Positions 17,460 through 25,729 of a stretch of 64,000 nt of DNA are shown one piece after another (positions within the stretch are counted from its first letter, which is position 1; every line of letters begins with the position of its first letter). A model generated the notes under the pieces. That model worked only from the letters and a program-made list of their open reading frames with translations, was not told the origin of the DNA and did not search any database. The stretch covers positions 4,650,001 through 4,714,000 of the forward strand of contig NZ_CP109013.1 in assembly GCF_036226745.1 (NCBI RefSeq), given 5' to 3'. Source of the stretch: Streptomyces sp. NBC_00683 (GTDB lineage Bacteria; Actinomycetota; Actinomycetes; Streptomycetales; Streptomycetaceae). The position numbers were made by a program, and so were the translations under genes.

Positions 17460-18372
17460 GGGGGCAGCCTAATCCGTAGTTGGCGACGTTCCGCAGGGGC
17501 GGGGGCTCCTCGGAGCGTTCGAGTACCAGACCGTGACATCCGGGCGCGGCCGCAGGCCAGGGCCTCCACGTGGATGGGTGCGCGGTGGTGGCGCCCTGGG
17601 CGGTGGCGGGCACGAGGGTTCCGGACGGACGCCCGACGCTGTCCCGGTCCCGGCGTCACGGGAGGTCGTGGCGGCCGCCTGGCCTGCGAAGACGCCTTGT
17701 CCTCCGTGCGGGGGGCAATCGACCATTCGCCCATGGGACCCGAAGTCCCGAAGTGCGTACGTTCGCCGCCGACGGCCCGCTGCCCGACTGGGACGCGAGC
17801 GAGGAAGAGATCGACAGATGCGACCGGCAGCTCCGTTCGATACCGGGCCGGTCACGGGGGAGGAAGCGAAGGCCCTCGTCCCCCGTTTCGGACCGGACGC
17901 CGACGAGTGGCACCAGCGGCTCCATGATCGCGCCGTGTTCGGGGGGCTCGTCGCGCGAATCTGACGGCACAGCAACGTGAGGCGCCTACGTTCTCATTCG
18001 CCGGACACGCGTACAGGCCTTGGCCTAAGCTGCTCTCAACTGTCACAGCAGTCCGGTTTTGCAGCAACCCCCGTGCACGGCCCAGCGCAACTCAGCCACA
18101 CACCGAGGCGTTCCCGAATTCGCCTTATGTGTCACCGAATGTCCGTTGCGACTTGGGCTTACTGTCCCAGTTCGGCCGGGATAGTCCCGCATGTCCTCAC
18201 CTCACTCCCCTGGGTGATCTGCCGCGTACGCATAGTCCGTTCGGGCCATTCAAGATTGGGCCCGAAGGGGGTGTTGTGCTGTCGCCTGCTTCCGTAACGT
18301 CCTCAACTGGCAGCGGTGAATATGCCGCTACCGCCGTGGGGGAGCCTCGATTCGGGAGAGGACGGCGCCGGC
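17460..18372. other. long gap between PBP gene and wblA
   Basis: A 913-bp stretch. It contains a probable decayed small gene (17753-17964). The rest is a long untranslated leader region of wblA, with AT-richer parts at about 17970-18200. No other gene is supported. Confidence 0.55.
17753..17964 (+). pseudogene. frameshifted remnant of a small hypothetical gene
   Basis: Two adjacent frames each look protein-like and join at about 17843. Frame one from GTG 17753 reads VRTFAADGPLPDWDASEEE... up to RSIP. The next frame continues GPVTGEEAKALVPRFGPD and ends ADEWHQRLHDRAVFGGLVARI at 17964 (two blocks). The composition and the SIP/GPVT-EEA join suggest one small acidic streptomycete protein broken by a one-base shift, and perhaps shortened after RFGPD. 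A sequencing error cannot be excluded. Confidence 0.4.
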
Positions 18373-18723
18373 ATGGGCTGGGTAACCGACTGGAGTGCGC
18401 AGGCAGCCTGCCGCACTACCGATCCGGATGAACTGTTCGTACAAGGGGCAGCGCAGAACAGGGCCAAGGCGGTGTGCACCGGTTGCCCGGTGCGGACCGA
18501 GTGCCTGGCTGATGCGCTGGATAATCGCGTCGAATTCGGCGTATGGGGCGGAATGACGGAGCGGGAGCGCCGCGCACTGCTGCGCAGACGGCCCACAGTC
18601 ACGTCCTGGCGTCGTCTGCTGGAGACCGCACGCAGTGAGTACGAGCGGTCCACGGGCTTGCTGCCCGCAGCGGTCGGCCTGGAGGACGACGAACTGCACG
18701 AGACGTACGCAGCCGTCGGGTAG
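18373..18723 (+). CDS. wblA: WhiB-family regulator WblA
   Basis: A 116-residue Fe-S protein starting MGWVTDWSAQAACRTTDPDE. The four cluster ligands are Cys13, Cys35, Cys38 and Cys44 (CTGCPVRTEC), followed by the WhiB turn GVWGG (56-60) and a basic tail RRALLRRRP. WblA senses redox or NO and binds DNA with sigma factor; in Streptomyces it controls development and represses antibiotic clusters. The mycobacterial counterpart in this neighbourhood is whiB4. The ATG at 18373 was chosen by family length; an in-frame ATG at 18322 would add 17 residues. The long upstream gap fits a heavily regulated gene. Confidence 0.93.
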   Translation: MGWVTDWSAQAACRTTDPDELFVQGAAQNRAKAVCTGCPVRTECLADALDNRVEFGVWGGMTERERRALLRRRPTVTSWRRLLETARSEYERSTGLLPAAVGLEDDELHETYAAVG

Positions 18724-18767
18724 ATCCGCACGCGGGGCGGCCCCGTAAGGGGGGCCCGGCGGCGGTC

Positions 18768-20171
18768 CTACACAGCTCCGGCCGGAGCGGGAACGGAACC
18801 GGCCGCGAGCCGTTCCCCGATGGTCCGAAGGCCTGAGAGGTCGTGCACATCACCGGGCAGCGCGGCCACCTCGGCCATCGGGACCTCGGGGTGCAGCGCG
18901 GTGAAGCGGTCGCGTGTGTGCTGTTCGCGCGCGACGACCTGCATCCGCTCAGCATGCAGCCGCAGCAGACCCGCGGTCAGCTGCTCGACGGAAACGGTGT
19001 CGGCGATGGAGGCGTCGTCCTCCTCCGTGTGCTCGGGCTTCCTGGACTGGGCATGCGGCTTCGGGTCGTGCGGCTCCTGCGGCTTTTTGGTGTGCGGCTC
19101 TTGGTCGTGCGACGTCGACTCGTTTCGCTCGGGGGGGAGCGGTGACTCGGAGGCTTCGGGAGAGGTGACAGCCGCCGGGTCCGCCGGGTCACAAAGGCCA
19201 GCCTTCCCGGCCGTCTGATCCACAATGCCGACGCCGTCAAGATTTTCTGCGGCGGCCAGCGCCCGCTCCGAGGAGAGCCGCGCGGCCTCGCTGCCGTGCA
19301 CCCGGTTGAGCACCAGACCGGCCAGTGGCATCTCCTCCGCAGCCAGCCGTTCCACGAAGTACGCGGCCTCGCGCAACGCGTCCCGCTCCGGCGTCGCCAC
19401 GACGAGGAACGCCGTGCCGGGGGCCTGGAGCAGCTTGTACGTGGCATCGGCGCGGGTACGGAATCCGCCGAACATGGAGTCCATCGCCGCGACGAAGGTC
19501 TGTACGTCCCGGAGGAACTGTCCGCCGAGCAACTTGCCGAGCGTCCCCGTCATCATCGACATGCCGACATTGAGGAACTTCATCCCGGCCCGCCCGCCGA
19601 TCTTCGCGGGGGCGATCAGGAGCCGGATGAACTTTCCGTCCAGGAACGAGCCGAGACGTTTCGGCGCGTCCAGGAAGTCCAGTGCCGAGCGGGACGGCGG
19701 GGTGTCGACGACGATCAGGTCCCACTCGTCGCGTGCCCTCAGCTGCCCGAGCTTCTCCATCGCCATGTACTCCTGCGTGCCCGCGAAACCGGCAGACAGG
19801 GACTGGTAGAAGGGGTTCTCCAGGATCGCGCGGGCCCGCTCGGCGTCCGTGTGCGCCTCGACGGTCTCGTCGAAGGTGCGCTTCATGTCGAGCATCATGG
19901 CGTGCAGTTCGCCGTCACCGCCGATGTCCTCGACCCGGCGCGGGATGTTGTCGAGCTGGTCGATGCCCATGGACTGGGCGAGCCGGCGGGCCGGGTCGAT
20001 CGTGAGGACGACGACCTTGCGTCCGCGCTCGGCCGCGCGTACACCGAGCGCCGCGGCGGTCGTCGTCTTGCCGACGCCGCCCGAGCCGCAGCACACGACG
20101 ATCCGGATGCCCGGGTCGTCGAGAAGCGCGTCGGTGTCCAGCCCCGGTGCGATGTCCGTGCCAAGCGTCAT
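18768..20171 (-). CDS. ArsA-like P-loop ATPase, second of pair
   Basis: A 467-residue ATPase of the ArsA/GET3 (deviant Walker A) class: GSGGVGKTT at 29-37, switch region LTIDPARRLAQSMG, and VVDTPPSRSALDFLDAP. In the second half a low-complexity insert rich in Pro, Glu, His and Lys (about 335-390) separates the ATPase core from the C-terminal helices. ArsA/Get3 relatives drive tail-anchored protein insertion or anion pumping; the role of actinobacterial pairs is not settled. It starts on an ATGA overlap with the upstream partner, so the two are translationally coupled and probably form a heterodimer. Confidence 0.9.
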   Translation of the reverse strand: MTLGTDIAPGLDTDALLDDPGIRIVVCCGSGGVGKTTTAAALGVRAAERGRKVVVLTIDPARRLAQSMGIDQLDNIPRRVEDIGGDGELHAMMLDMKRTFDETVEAHTDAERARAILENPFYQSLSAGFAGTQEYMAMEKLGQLRARDEWDLIVVDTPPSRSALDFLDAPKRLGSFLDGKFIRLLIAPAKIGGRAGMKFLNVGMSMMTGTLGKLLGGQFLRDVQTFVAAMDSMFGGFRTRADATYKLLQAPGTAFLVVATPERDALREAAYFVERLAAEEMPLAGLVLNRVHGSEAARLSSERALAAAENLDGVGIVDQTAGKAGLCDPADPAAVTSPEASESPLPPERNESTSHDQEPHTKKPQEPHDPKPHAQSRKPEHTEEDDASIADTVSVEQLTAGLLRLHAERMQVVAREQHTRDRFTALHPEVPMAEVAALPGDVHDLSGLRTIGERLAAGSVPAPAGAV

Positions 20172-21199
20172 GAACCCACCCCTTGTCCGGGGCGCCGCGC
20201 GCCCCTTGCGGGCCCCTGCCCCGCCGCGTCCACCGTCTCGTCGCCCACGCCCTGTTTACGGAACTCCGCCGCCAGCTCGTACAGCGCGGAGAGGCTCACC
20301 CCTTCGCCCATCAGTGGCAGCTCGGCGGTGGGGAGCCCCAGCCCGGCGAGCACCGCGCGCTGTTCGCGCTCCAGGCCCACTCGCTGGGCGTGTTCGGCGG
20401 CCTGTGCGACCAGTGGCCGTACGAGGCCGGCGGAACCCGTCACGCCCGCCCTGGTCAGCGTCTTCGCGATCTCCTTGCGGCGGCCTCCCGACGCCGTACG
20501 CAGCGCCTCCTCGTCCAGCAGATGGGGGCGCACCATGTTCACCACGACCTGTCCCACGGGCAGCTCGGCGGCCCGGAGCTCCGCGATGCCGTCCACGGTC
20601 TCCTGGACCGGCATCTCCTCGAGGAGCGTCACCAGGTGGACCGCCGTCTCGGGAGACTTCAGGACCCGCATCACGGCCTGCGCCTGATTGTGTATCGGAC
20701 CGATCCGCGCCAGCCCCGCCACTTCGTCGTTCACGTTGAGGAAGCGGGTGATGCGGCCGGTGGGCGGCGCGTCCATGATCACGTAGTCGTAGATGTACCG
20801 GCCCTGCTTGTCCTTGCGGCGAACTGCCTCACAGGCCTTGCCGGTCAGCAGGACATCCCGGACGCCGGGCGCGATGGTGGTGGCGAAGTCGATCGCGCCG
20901 AGCTTCTTCAGCGCCCTGCCGGCACCACCCAGCTTGTAGAACATCTGGAGGTAGTCGAGCAGCGCGCGTTCGGCGTCGATCGCCAGCGCATGGACCTCCC
21001 CGCCACCGGGCGCCACGGCGATCTTGCGTTCCTCGTACGGGAGGGCTTCGGACTCGAAGAGCTGGGCGATGCCCTGCCTGCCCTCGACCTCGACGAGGAG
21101 GGTGCGCCTGCCCTCGGTCGCGAGGGCGAGCGCGAGTGCGGCGGCGACCGTGGTCTTACCGGTCCCGCCCTTGCCGCTGACGACCTGGAACCTGCTCAC
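20168..21199 (-). CDS. ArsA-like P-loop ATPase, first of pair
   Basis: A 343-residue ATPase: MSRFQVVSGKGGTGKTT places the deviant Walker A at 9-17, followed by LLVEVEGRQGIAQLF and VIMDAPPTGRITRFLN. It lacks metal-binding Cys residues typical of arsenite ArsA, so arsenite export is unlikely. It is the promoter-proximal gene of a two-gene operon with the ATPase at 18768-20171 (4-base overlap). The same pair sits next to whiB4 in mycobacteria (Rv3679-Rv3680 by memory), where it has been related to envelope and stress functions. Confidence 0.92.
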   Translation of the reverse strand: MSRFQVVSGKGGTGKTTVAAALALALATEGRRTLLVEVEGRQGIAQLFESEALPYEERKIAVAPGGGEVHALAIDAERALLDYLQMFYKLGGAGRALKKLGAIDFATTIAPGVRDVLLTGKACEAVRRKDKQGRYIYDYVIMDAPPTGRITRFLNVNDEVAGLARIGPIHNQAQAVMRVLKSPETAVHLVTLLEEMPVQETVDGIAELRAAELPVGQVVVNMVRPHLLDEEALRTASGGRRKEIAKTLTRAGVTGSAGLVRPLVAQAAEHAQRVGLEREQRAVLAGLGLPTAELPLMGEGVSLSALYELAAEFRKQGVGDETVDAAGQGPARGARRPGQGVGS

Positions 21200-21270
21200 G
21201 TCTTCGAGCCTAACCAGTCGGCAGGCAGGCTACGCACGAGGCCGCCTGTGCCAGGCATTACAGTCGGCTC

Positions 21271-21429
21271 ATGACCAAGTGGGAATACGCGACCGTGCCC
21301 CTTCTCGTGCACGCGACCAAGCAGATTCTGGACACCTGGGGCGAGGACGGCTGGGAGCTGGTCCAGGTCGTTCCCGGCCCGAACAACCCCGAGCAGCTCG
21401 TGGCCTACCTGAAGCGGGAGAAGCCGTAG
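21271..21429 (+). CDS. DUF4177-type small protein (52 aa)
   Basis: ATG at 21271 begins MTKWEYATVPLLVHATKQIL and ends EQLVAYLKREKP. The motif KWEY...W...GWELV.VV is that of DUF4177, a small alpha/beta protein of unknown function. Its TAG stop shares its last base with the GTG of ridA (TAGTG), so the two are coupled. A similarly placed tiny gene precedes the RidA gene in mycobacteria (Rv3678A by memory). Confidence 0.88.
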   Translation: MTKWEYATVPLLVHATKQILDTWGEDGWELVQVVPGPNNPEQLVAYLKREKP

Positions 21430-21899
21430 TGGCGGGCGCCGTCGAGGCGAAACTCGCCGAGCTCGGCCTGACGCTCCCGGGCGTCGTCCCGCCGCTGGCC
21501 TCGTACCAGCCGGCCGTGCAGTCCGGGGTGTACGTGTACACCTCCGGCCAGCTGCCGATGGTGGACGGCAAGCTCGCGGTGACCGGCAAGGTCGGCGCCG
21601 AGGTGACGCCGGACGAGGCCAAGGAGCTCGCGAAGACCTGCGCGCTCAACGCCCTGGCGGCCGTGAAGTCCGTCGCCGGGGACCTGGACCGGATCGCCCG
21701 GGTCGTGAAGGTCGTGGGCTTCGTCGCCTCGGCCAGCGACTTCACCGGGCAGCCGGGCGTGGTCAACGGCGCGAGTGAGCTGCTGGGCGCGGTCCTGGGC
21801 GACAAGGGCGTGCACGCGCGCAGCGCCGTGGGCGTAGCCGTACTGCCCCTGGACGCACCGGTGGAGATCGAGGTCCAGGTCGAGCTCGTCGAGGCCTGA
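21429..21899 (+). CDS. RidA-family (YjgF/L-PSP) protein
   Basis: A 156-residue protein from GTG 21429 (VAGAVEAKLAELGLTLPG). The second half has the chorismate-mutase-like fold: YTSGQLPMVDGKLAVTGKVG, ALNALAAVKSVAGDLDRI and ASDFTGQPGVVNGASELL. RidA members deaminate reactive enamine/imine intermediates. The usual catalytic Arg in R-(S/A)-x-(V/I) near the C-terminus is present as ARSAVGVAVLPLD. It is coupled to the DUF4177 gene and followed by a strong terminator. Confidence 0.92.
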   Translation: MAGAVEAKLAELGLTLPGVVPPLASYQPAVQSGVYVYTSGQLPMVDGKLAVTGKVGAEVTPDEAKELAKTCALNALAAVKSVAGDLDRIARVVKVVGFVASASDFTGQPGVVNGASELLGAVLGDKGVHARSAVGVAVLPLDAPVEIEVQVELVEA

Positions 21900-21921
21900 G
21901 CCGTACCCTCACCTTCCCTGT

Positions 21922-21954
21922 CATCCCGCCCGGTCCCTGTGACCGGGCGGGATG
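21922..21954 (+). terminator. terminator of the DUF4177-RidA operon
   Basis: A perfect 14-bp stem (21922-21935 with 21941-21954) with loop CCTGT lies 22 bases past the ridA stop. Confidence 0.8.
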
Positions 21955-22025
21955 TTGCGTGTAAGGGGCAGTCACGGAGCCGGGGAGCCCTCGAACATCG
22001 GCGCGGTTCCGGATAGCCTCCGGCC

Positions 22026-22925
22026 ATGCCCAATGGTCAGTGGTACCCCCCGGAATGGCCCGCACGGATCAGGGCCCTCGCCAGCGGCGACCTGACGGCC
22101 GTGGACCCCAGGCGTGCGGCCACCGTGATGCTGCTGCGGGACGGCCCGTCCGGGACGGGCACCGCCGGTCCGGCCGTCCACATGCTGCGCCGGCGCACCT
22201 CCATGGCCTTTGCCGGGGGCGCGTACGCCTATCCGGGTGGCGGCGTCGACCCGCGCGACGACGACCACCTCGTGGGGTGGGCGGGACCGTCCCTGGAGCA
22301 CTGGGCCGAACGGCTGGGCGTGGAGACGGTCACCGAGGCGCAGGCCGTCGTCTGTGCGGCGGTCCGTGAGACGTACGAGGAGGCGGGCGTCCTGCTGGCC
22401 GGACCCACTGCCGACACCGTCGTGAGCGACACCACGGGCGCCGACTGGGAGGCCGACCGCGAGGCACTGGTGGCCCGTGAGCTGTCCTTCGCCGCCTTCC
22501 TCGACCGGCGGGGCCTGGTCCTTCGCTCCGACCTGCTGGGCGCGTGGGCGCGCTGGATCACTCCGGAGTTCGAACCGCGCCGGTACGACACCTGGTTCTT
22601 CGTGGCCGCGCTCCCGGAGGGCCAGCGCACCCGGAACGCGTCCACCGAGGCCGACCGGACGGTGTGGATCCGCCCGGGCGAGGCCGCCGACGGCTACGAC
22701 AAGGGCGAACTGCTGATGATGCCGCCGACCGTGGCCACGCTGCGGGCGCTGAGGCCGTACGGGACGGCCGCAGAGGCGCTGAAGGCGGCGGATTCCCAGG
22801 ACCTGACTCCTGTGCTCGCACAGGCCCGTATGGAGGGTGACGCGTTGGTGCTGAGCTGGCCGGGGCACGAGGAGTTCACCAAACTCATCCCGACGGCGAC
22901 GCCGGGGGCGATTCCGCATGAGTGA
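22026..22925 (+). CDS. NUDIX hydrolase
   Basis: A 299-residue NUDIX protein. The box is split by an insertion: GGAYAYPGGGVDP near residue 61-73 and the catalytic helix AAVRETYEEAGVLL about 113-126 (RExxEExG). Long NUDIX proteins of this shape resemble NUDT19-like acyl-CoA diphosphatases, but the exact nucleotide substrate is not evident. The stop lies 8 bases inside the next gene, so it is coupled to the MBL-fold hydrolase. Confidence 0.88.
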   Translation: MPNGQWYPPEWPARIRALASGDLTAVDPRRAATVMLLRDGPSGTGTAGPAVHMLRRRTSMAFAGGAYAYPGGGVDPRDDDHLVGWAGPSLEHWAERLGVETVTEAQAVVCAAVRETYEEAGVLLAGPTADTVVSDTTGADWEADREALVARELSFAAFLDRRGLVLRSDLLGAWARWITPEFEPRRYDTWFFVAALPEGQRTRNASTEADRTVWIRPGEAADGYDKGELLMMPPTVATLRALRPYGTAAEALKAADSQDLTPVLAQARMEGDALVLSWPGHEEFTKLIPTATPGAIPHE

Positions 22926-23751
22926 CGCGGCAGCGCTGCCCGGGCAGCCCCGCGGCGGCATCCTCTCCGGCCCCGCCACCACCCGTACGGTCAACGTCCT
23001 CGCGCCCAACGCGTCGGCGATGACTCTGGACGGCACCAACACCTGGATCGTCGCGGAGCCGGATTCCGATCTCGCGGTCGTCATCGACCCGGGGCCGCTC
23101 GACGAGGAACACCTGCGGGCCGTCATCGACACCGCGGAGAAGTCCGGGCGGCGCGTCGGCCTCACGCTGCTCACGCACGGCCATCCCGACCACGCCGAGG
23201 GCGCGGCCCGCTTCGCCGAGCTCACCCGTACGAAGGTGCGTGCCCTGGACGTGGCGCTGCGCCTGGGCGACGAGGGGCTGACGGCGGGCGACGTGATCAC
23301 CACCGGGGGCCTCGAACTCCGGGTCGTGCCCACTCCGGGGCACACCGCGGACTCGCTCTCCTTCCACCTGCCCGCCGACCGTGCGGTGCTGACGGGCGAC
23401 ACGATTCTCGGGCGTGGCACGACGGTCGTCGCGCACCCGGACGGCCGGCTCGGCGACTACCTCGACACGCTGCGGAGACTGCGCTCGCTGACGGTCGACG
23501 ACGGCGTGCACACGGTGCTCCCGGGACACGGCCCTGTGCTGGAGGACGCCCAGGGGGCGGTCGAGTTCTACCTCGCTCACAGGGCACACCGGCTGGCCCA
23601 GGTGGAGACGGCCGTGGAGGCCGGTCACCGGACACCGGCGGAGGTGGTGGCGGCGGTGTACGCGGACGTGGACCGTTCCCTGTGGCCCGCCGCGGAGCTG
23701 TCGGTGCGTGCCCAGCTGGAGTACCTGGGGGAACACGGCCTGATCGAGTGA
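22918..23751 (+). CDS. MBL-fold metallo-hydrolase (LACTB2-like)
   Basis: A 277-residue binuclear zinc hydrolase. The motif THGHPDHAEGA gives the HxHxDH metal site, with a second-site His in PTPGHTADSLSF, Asp in LTGDTILG and a final His in LPGHGPVLED. A winged-helix tail follows (HRTPAEVVAAVYADV...). Close relatives include LACTB2-type endoribonucleases and glyoxalase II-like thioesterases. It overlaps the NUDIX gene by 8 bases. The mycobacterial equivalent lies beside crp (Rv3677c by memory). Confidence 0.9.
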   Translation: MSDAAALPGQPRGGILSGPATTRTVNVLAPNASAMTLDGTNTWIVAEPDSDLAVVIDPGPLDEEHLRAVIDTAEKSGRRVGLTLLTHGHPDHAEGAARFAELTRTKVRALDVALRLGDEGLTAGDVITTGGLELRVVPTPGHTADSLSFHLPADRAVLTGDTILGRGTTVVAHPDGRLGDYLDTLRRLRSLTVDDGVHTVLPGHGPVLEDAQGAVEFYLAHRAHRLAQVETAVEAGHRTPAEVVAAVYADVDRSLWPAAELSVRAQLEYLGEHGLIE

Positions 23752-23770
23752 TCAGGGCCCTTCCCGGACG

Positions 23771-23807
23771 CGCGAGAGGCCCCAACCGGCAGGTGGGGCC
23801 TCTCGCG
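23771..23807. terminator. bidirectional terminator between MBL hydrolase and crp
   Basis: A perfect 14-bp stem (CGCGAGAGGCCCCA, 23771-23784, with 23794-23807) and 9-base loop, followed by ATTTCG on the plus strand, lies between convergent genes. Confidence 0.85.
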
Positions 23808-23833
23808 ATTTCGTACCCGGTGGGCGTCGGCGA

Positions 23834-24508
23834 TCAGCGCGAACGCTTCGCCAGCCGCTCCACGTCCAGCAGGATCACGGCACGTGCCTCGAGGCGCAGC
23901 CAGCCGCGGCCCGCGAAGTCCGCGAGTGCCTTGTTGACCGTCTCGCGGGAGGCGCCGACCAGCTGGGCCAGCTCTTCCTGGGTCAGGTCGTGCACGACGT
24001 GAATGCCCTCCTCCGACTGGACGCCGAAGCGGCGCGACAGGTCGAGGAGCGCACGGGCGACACGGCCCGGCACATCGGAGAAGACCAGGTCGGACATCTG
24101 GTCGTTGGTCTTGCGCAGCCTGCGGGCGACGGCGCGCAGCAGCGCGGTGGCCACCTCGGGGCGCGCGTTCAGCCAGGGCTGGAGGTCGCCGTGGCCGAGG
24201 CCGAGCAGCTTGACCTCGGTGAGCGCGGTCGCCGTGGCGGTGCGCGGGCCCGGGTCGAAGAGCGACAGCTCTCCGATCAGCTCGCCGGGACCGAGGACGG
24301 CCAGCATGTTCTCGCGTCCGTCGGGGGAGGTGCGGTGGAGCTTCACCTTGCCCTCGGTGACCACATACAGGCGGTCGCCGGGGTCGCCCTCGTGGAACAG
24401 CGCGTCACCGCGCGCGAGGGTCACCTCACTCATCGAGGCGCGGAGCTCCGCGGCCTGCTCATCATCGAGCGCCGCGAAAAGCGGGGCGCGCCGCAGAACG
24501 TCGTCCAC
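23834..24508 (-). CDS. crp: Crp/Fnr-family cAMP receptor protein
   Basis: A 224-residue regulator: cyclic-nucleotide domain (about 10-125; LFHEGDPGDRLYVVTEGKVKL, then GELIGELSLFDPGPRTATATA as the phosphate-binding cassette), a long dimer helix, and a C-terminal helix-turn-helix ELAQLVGASRETVNKALADF. In Streptomyces the single Crp binds cAMP and controls germination, primary metabolism and antibiotic clusters. It is divergent from nth with about 185 bp between starts; a GGAGAGAA ribosome site precedes the ATG at 24508. Confidence 0.95.
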   Translation of the reverse strand: MDDVLRRAPLFAALDDEQAAELRASMSEVTLARGDALFHEGDPGDRLYVVTEGKVKLHRTSPDGRENMLAVLGPGELIGELSLFDPGPRTATATALTEVKLLGLGHGDLQPWLNARPEVATALLRAVARRLRKTNDQMSDLVFSDVPGRVARALLDLSRRFGVQSEEGIHVVHDLTQEELAQLVGASRETVNKALADFAGRGWLRLEARAVILLDVERLAKRSR

Positions 24509-24680
24509 GAGTTCTCTCCTTGTCGGCCTGTTCAGGGAACCGTGGTCCCCATGATGCCGGACGGTAAAACAGTGCGATCAATCACAAACCAGTTTGACGC
24601 ACGGGCGTGCCGGACCCTACGGCAGGGGGCCGATTGGGCGTGGATGGGCAGTGACCGGGGCGGATGTCGGTGCCTGGCTC

Positions 24681-24695
24681 TAGGCTGGCGGAGTG
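24681..24695 (+). promoter_or_regulatory. -10 element directly before the nth start codon
   Basis: TAGGCT at 24681-24686 lies 6 bases before the GTG at 24693. At this spacing transcription would begin at or next to the start codon, implying a leaderless mRNA. No strong -35 hexamer is seen. Confidence 0.45.
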
Positions 24696-25610
24696 TCCGG
24701 AAAGCCGGTGAGAGCGCAGGCCAAGGGGGCTGATGGGGTGTCGGAGGACAAGAATTCCGCTGTGGGCGAACAGCCCGTACGGGGTCGTAAAAAAGCCGTA
24801 AAACGCCCGACCGGGCCAACGCCGGCAGCCAAGAGGACGGCGAAACCGGAATCGCGCCTCGCGATGGTCCGCCGTGCCCGCAGGATCAACCGCGAACTGG
24901 CCGAGCTCTATCCGTACGCCCATCCCGAGCTGGACTTCCGCAACCCGTTCGAGCTCCTGGTGGCCACGGTGCTCTCCGCCCAGACCACCGACCTGAGGGT
25001 CAACCAGACGACTCCCGCGCTCTTCGCCGCCTATCCGACCCCCGAGGACATGGCAGCCGCCGTACCCGAGAAGCTCGAGGAGATCATCCGGCCGACCGGT
25101 TTCTTCCGGGCCAAGTCGCGGTCCCTGATCGGCCTGTCGGCGGCCCTCCGGGACGACTTCGGCGGTGAGGTCCCCGGCCGCCTCGCCGATCTCGTGAAGC
25201 TGCCCGGCGTCGGCCGCAAGACGGCCAACGTCGTCCTCGGCAATGCCTTCGGCGTACCCGGCATCACGGTCGACACCCACTTCGGCCGGCTGGTCCGCCG
25301 CTGGAAATGGACGGAGCAGGAGGACCCGGAGAAGGTCGAGGCGGAAATCGCGGAGATCTTCCCGAAGAGCGACTGGACGATGCTCTCGCACCGCGTCGTC
25401 TTCCACGGCCGCCGCATCTGCCACTCCCGCAAGCCCGCCTGCGGCGCCTGTCCGATCGCCCCGCTCTGTCCCTCGTACGGTGAGGGCGAGACGGACCCGG
25501 AGAAGGCCAGGAAGCTCCTCAAGTACGAGATGGGCGGATATCCCGGCCAGCGCCTCAGCCCGCCCCCGGACTACCCGGGCATGCCCGCGCCACCCCTGGG
25601 AGCCGGGTGA
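24693..25610 (+). CDS. nth: endonuclease III (DNA glycosylase/AP lyase)
   Basis: A 305-residue base-excision repair enzyme. After a basic leader of about 50 residues, the HhH-GPD domain carries [14 protein letters not shown] with catalytic Lys near 176 and VDTHFGR with catalytic Asp near 193. The cysteines [17 protein letters not shown] (C-x6-C-x2-C-x5-C) bind the [4Fe-4S] cluster. It removes oxidised pyrimidines and cleaves abasic sites. Start GTG 24693 sits just after a -10 element; a second in-frame GTG at 24738 is possible. The TGA overlaps a GTG (25607) that opens a 40-codon ORF. Confidence 0.95.
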   Translation: MSGKPVRAQAKGADGVSEDKNSAVGEQPVRGRKKAVKRPTGPTPAAKRTAKPESRLAMVRRARRINRELAELYPYAHPELDFRNPFELLVATVLSAQTTDLRVNQTTPALFAAYPTPEDMAAAVPEKLEEIIRPTGFFRAKSRSLIGLSAALRDDFGGEVPGRLADLVKLPGVGRKTANVVLGNAFGVPGITVDTHFGRLVRRWKWTEQEDPEKVEAEIAEIFPKSDWTMLSHRVVFHGRRICHSRKPACGACPIAPLCPSYGEGETDPEKARKLLKYEMGGYPGQRLSPPPDYPGMPAPPLGAG

Positions 25611-25729
25611 CGGCCACGGTCCCCGCAGGGGTGCCCCGCCCGTACGCGGGGGTCCCCGCAGGGGTGCCCCGCCCGTACGCGGAACGAAATGGCCGACGAC
25701 AGGCGTTGCAACGACGGGGGTGCCCATGA
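25607..25729 (+). CDS. possible 40-aa ORF linking nth to the NUDIX gene
   Basis: This ORF starts on a GTGA overlap with the nth stop and ends on an ATGA overlap with the next gene. It could pass ribosomes from nth to the NUDIX gene. It contains an 11-residue in-frame repeat ([15 protein letters not shown]) produced by the 33-bp duplication at 25618-25683, then a basic tail. No family is recognised. In mycobacteria a thioredoxin-like gene sits here (Rv3673c by memory); this ORF shows no similarity to it. Confidence 0.4.
   Translation: MTATVPAGVPRPYAGVPAGVPRPYAERNGRRQALQRRGCP
25618..25683 (+). repeat. tandem duplication, 33 bp x 2
   Basis: Units 25618-25650 and 25651-25683 start GGTCCCCGCAGGGGTGCCCC and differ only at the last base. 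Because 33 is a multiple of three, the duplication keeps the 40-codon ORF open. Confidence 0.95.

Noticed and set aside
17976..17989. GTGAGGCGCCTA shared with the tRNA-Pro palindrome
   Set aside because: A 12-base match between GC-rich stretches is easily met by chance and there is no second arm here.
25618..25683. Repeat considered as a CRISPR fragment
   Set aside because: Two adjacent units without spacers and no cas genes nearby.
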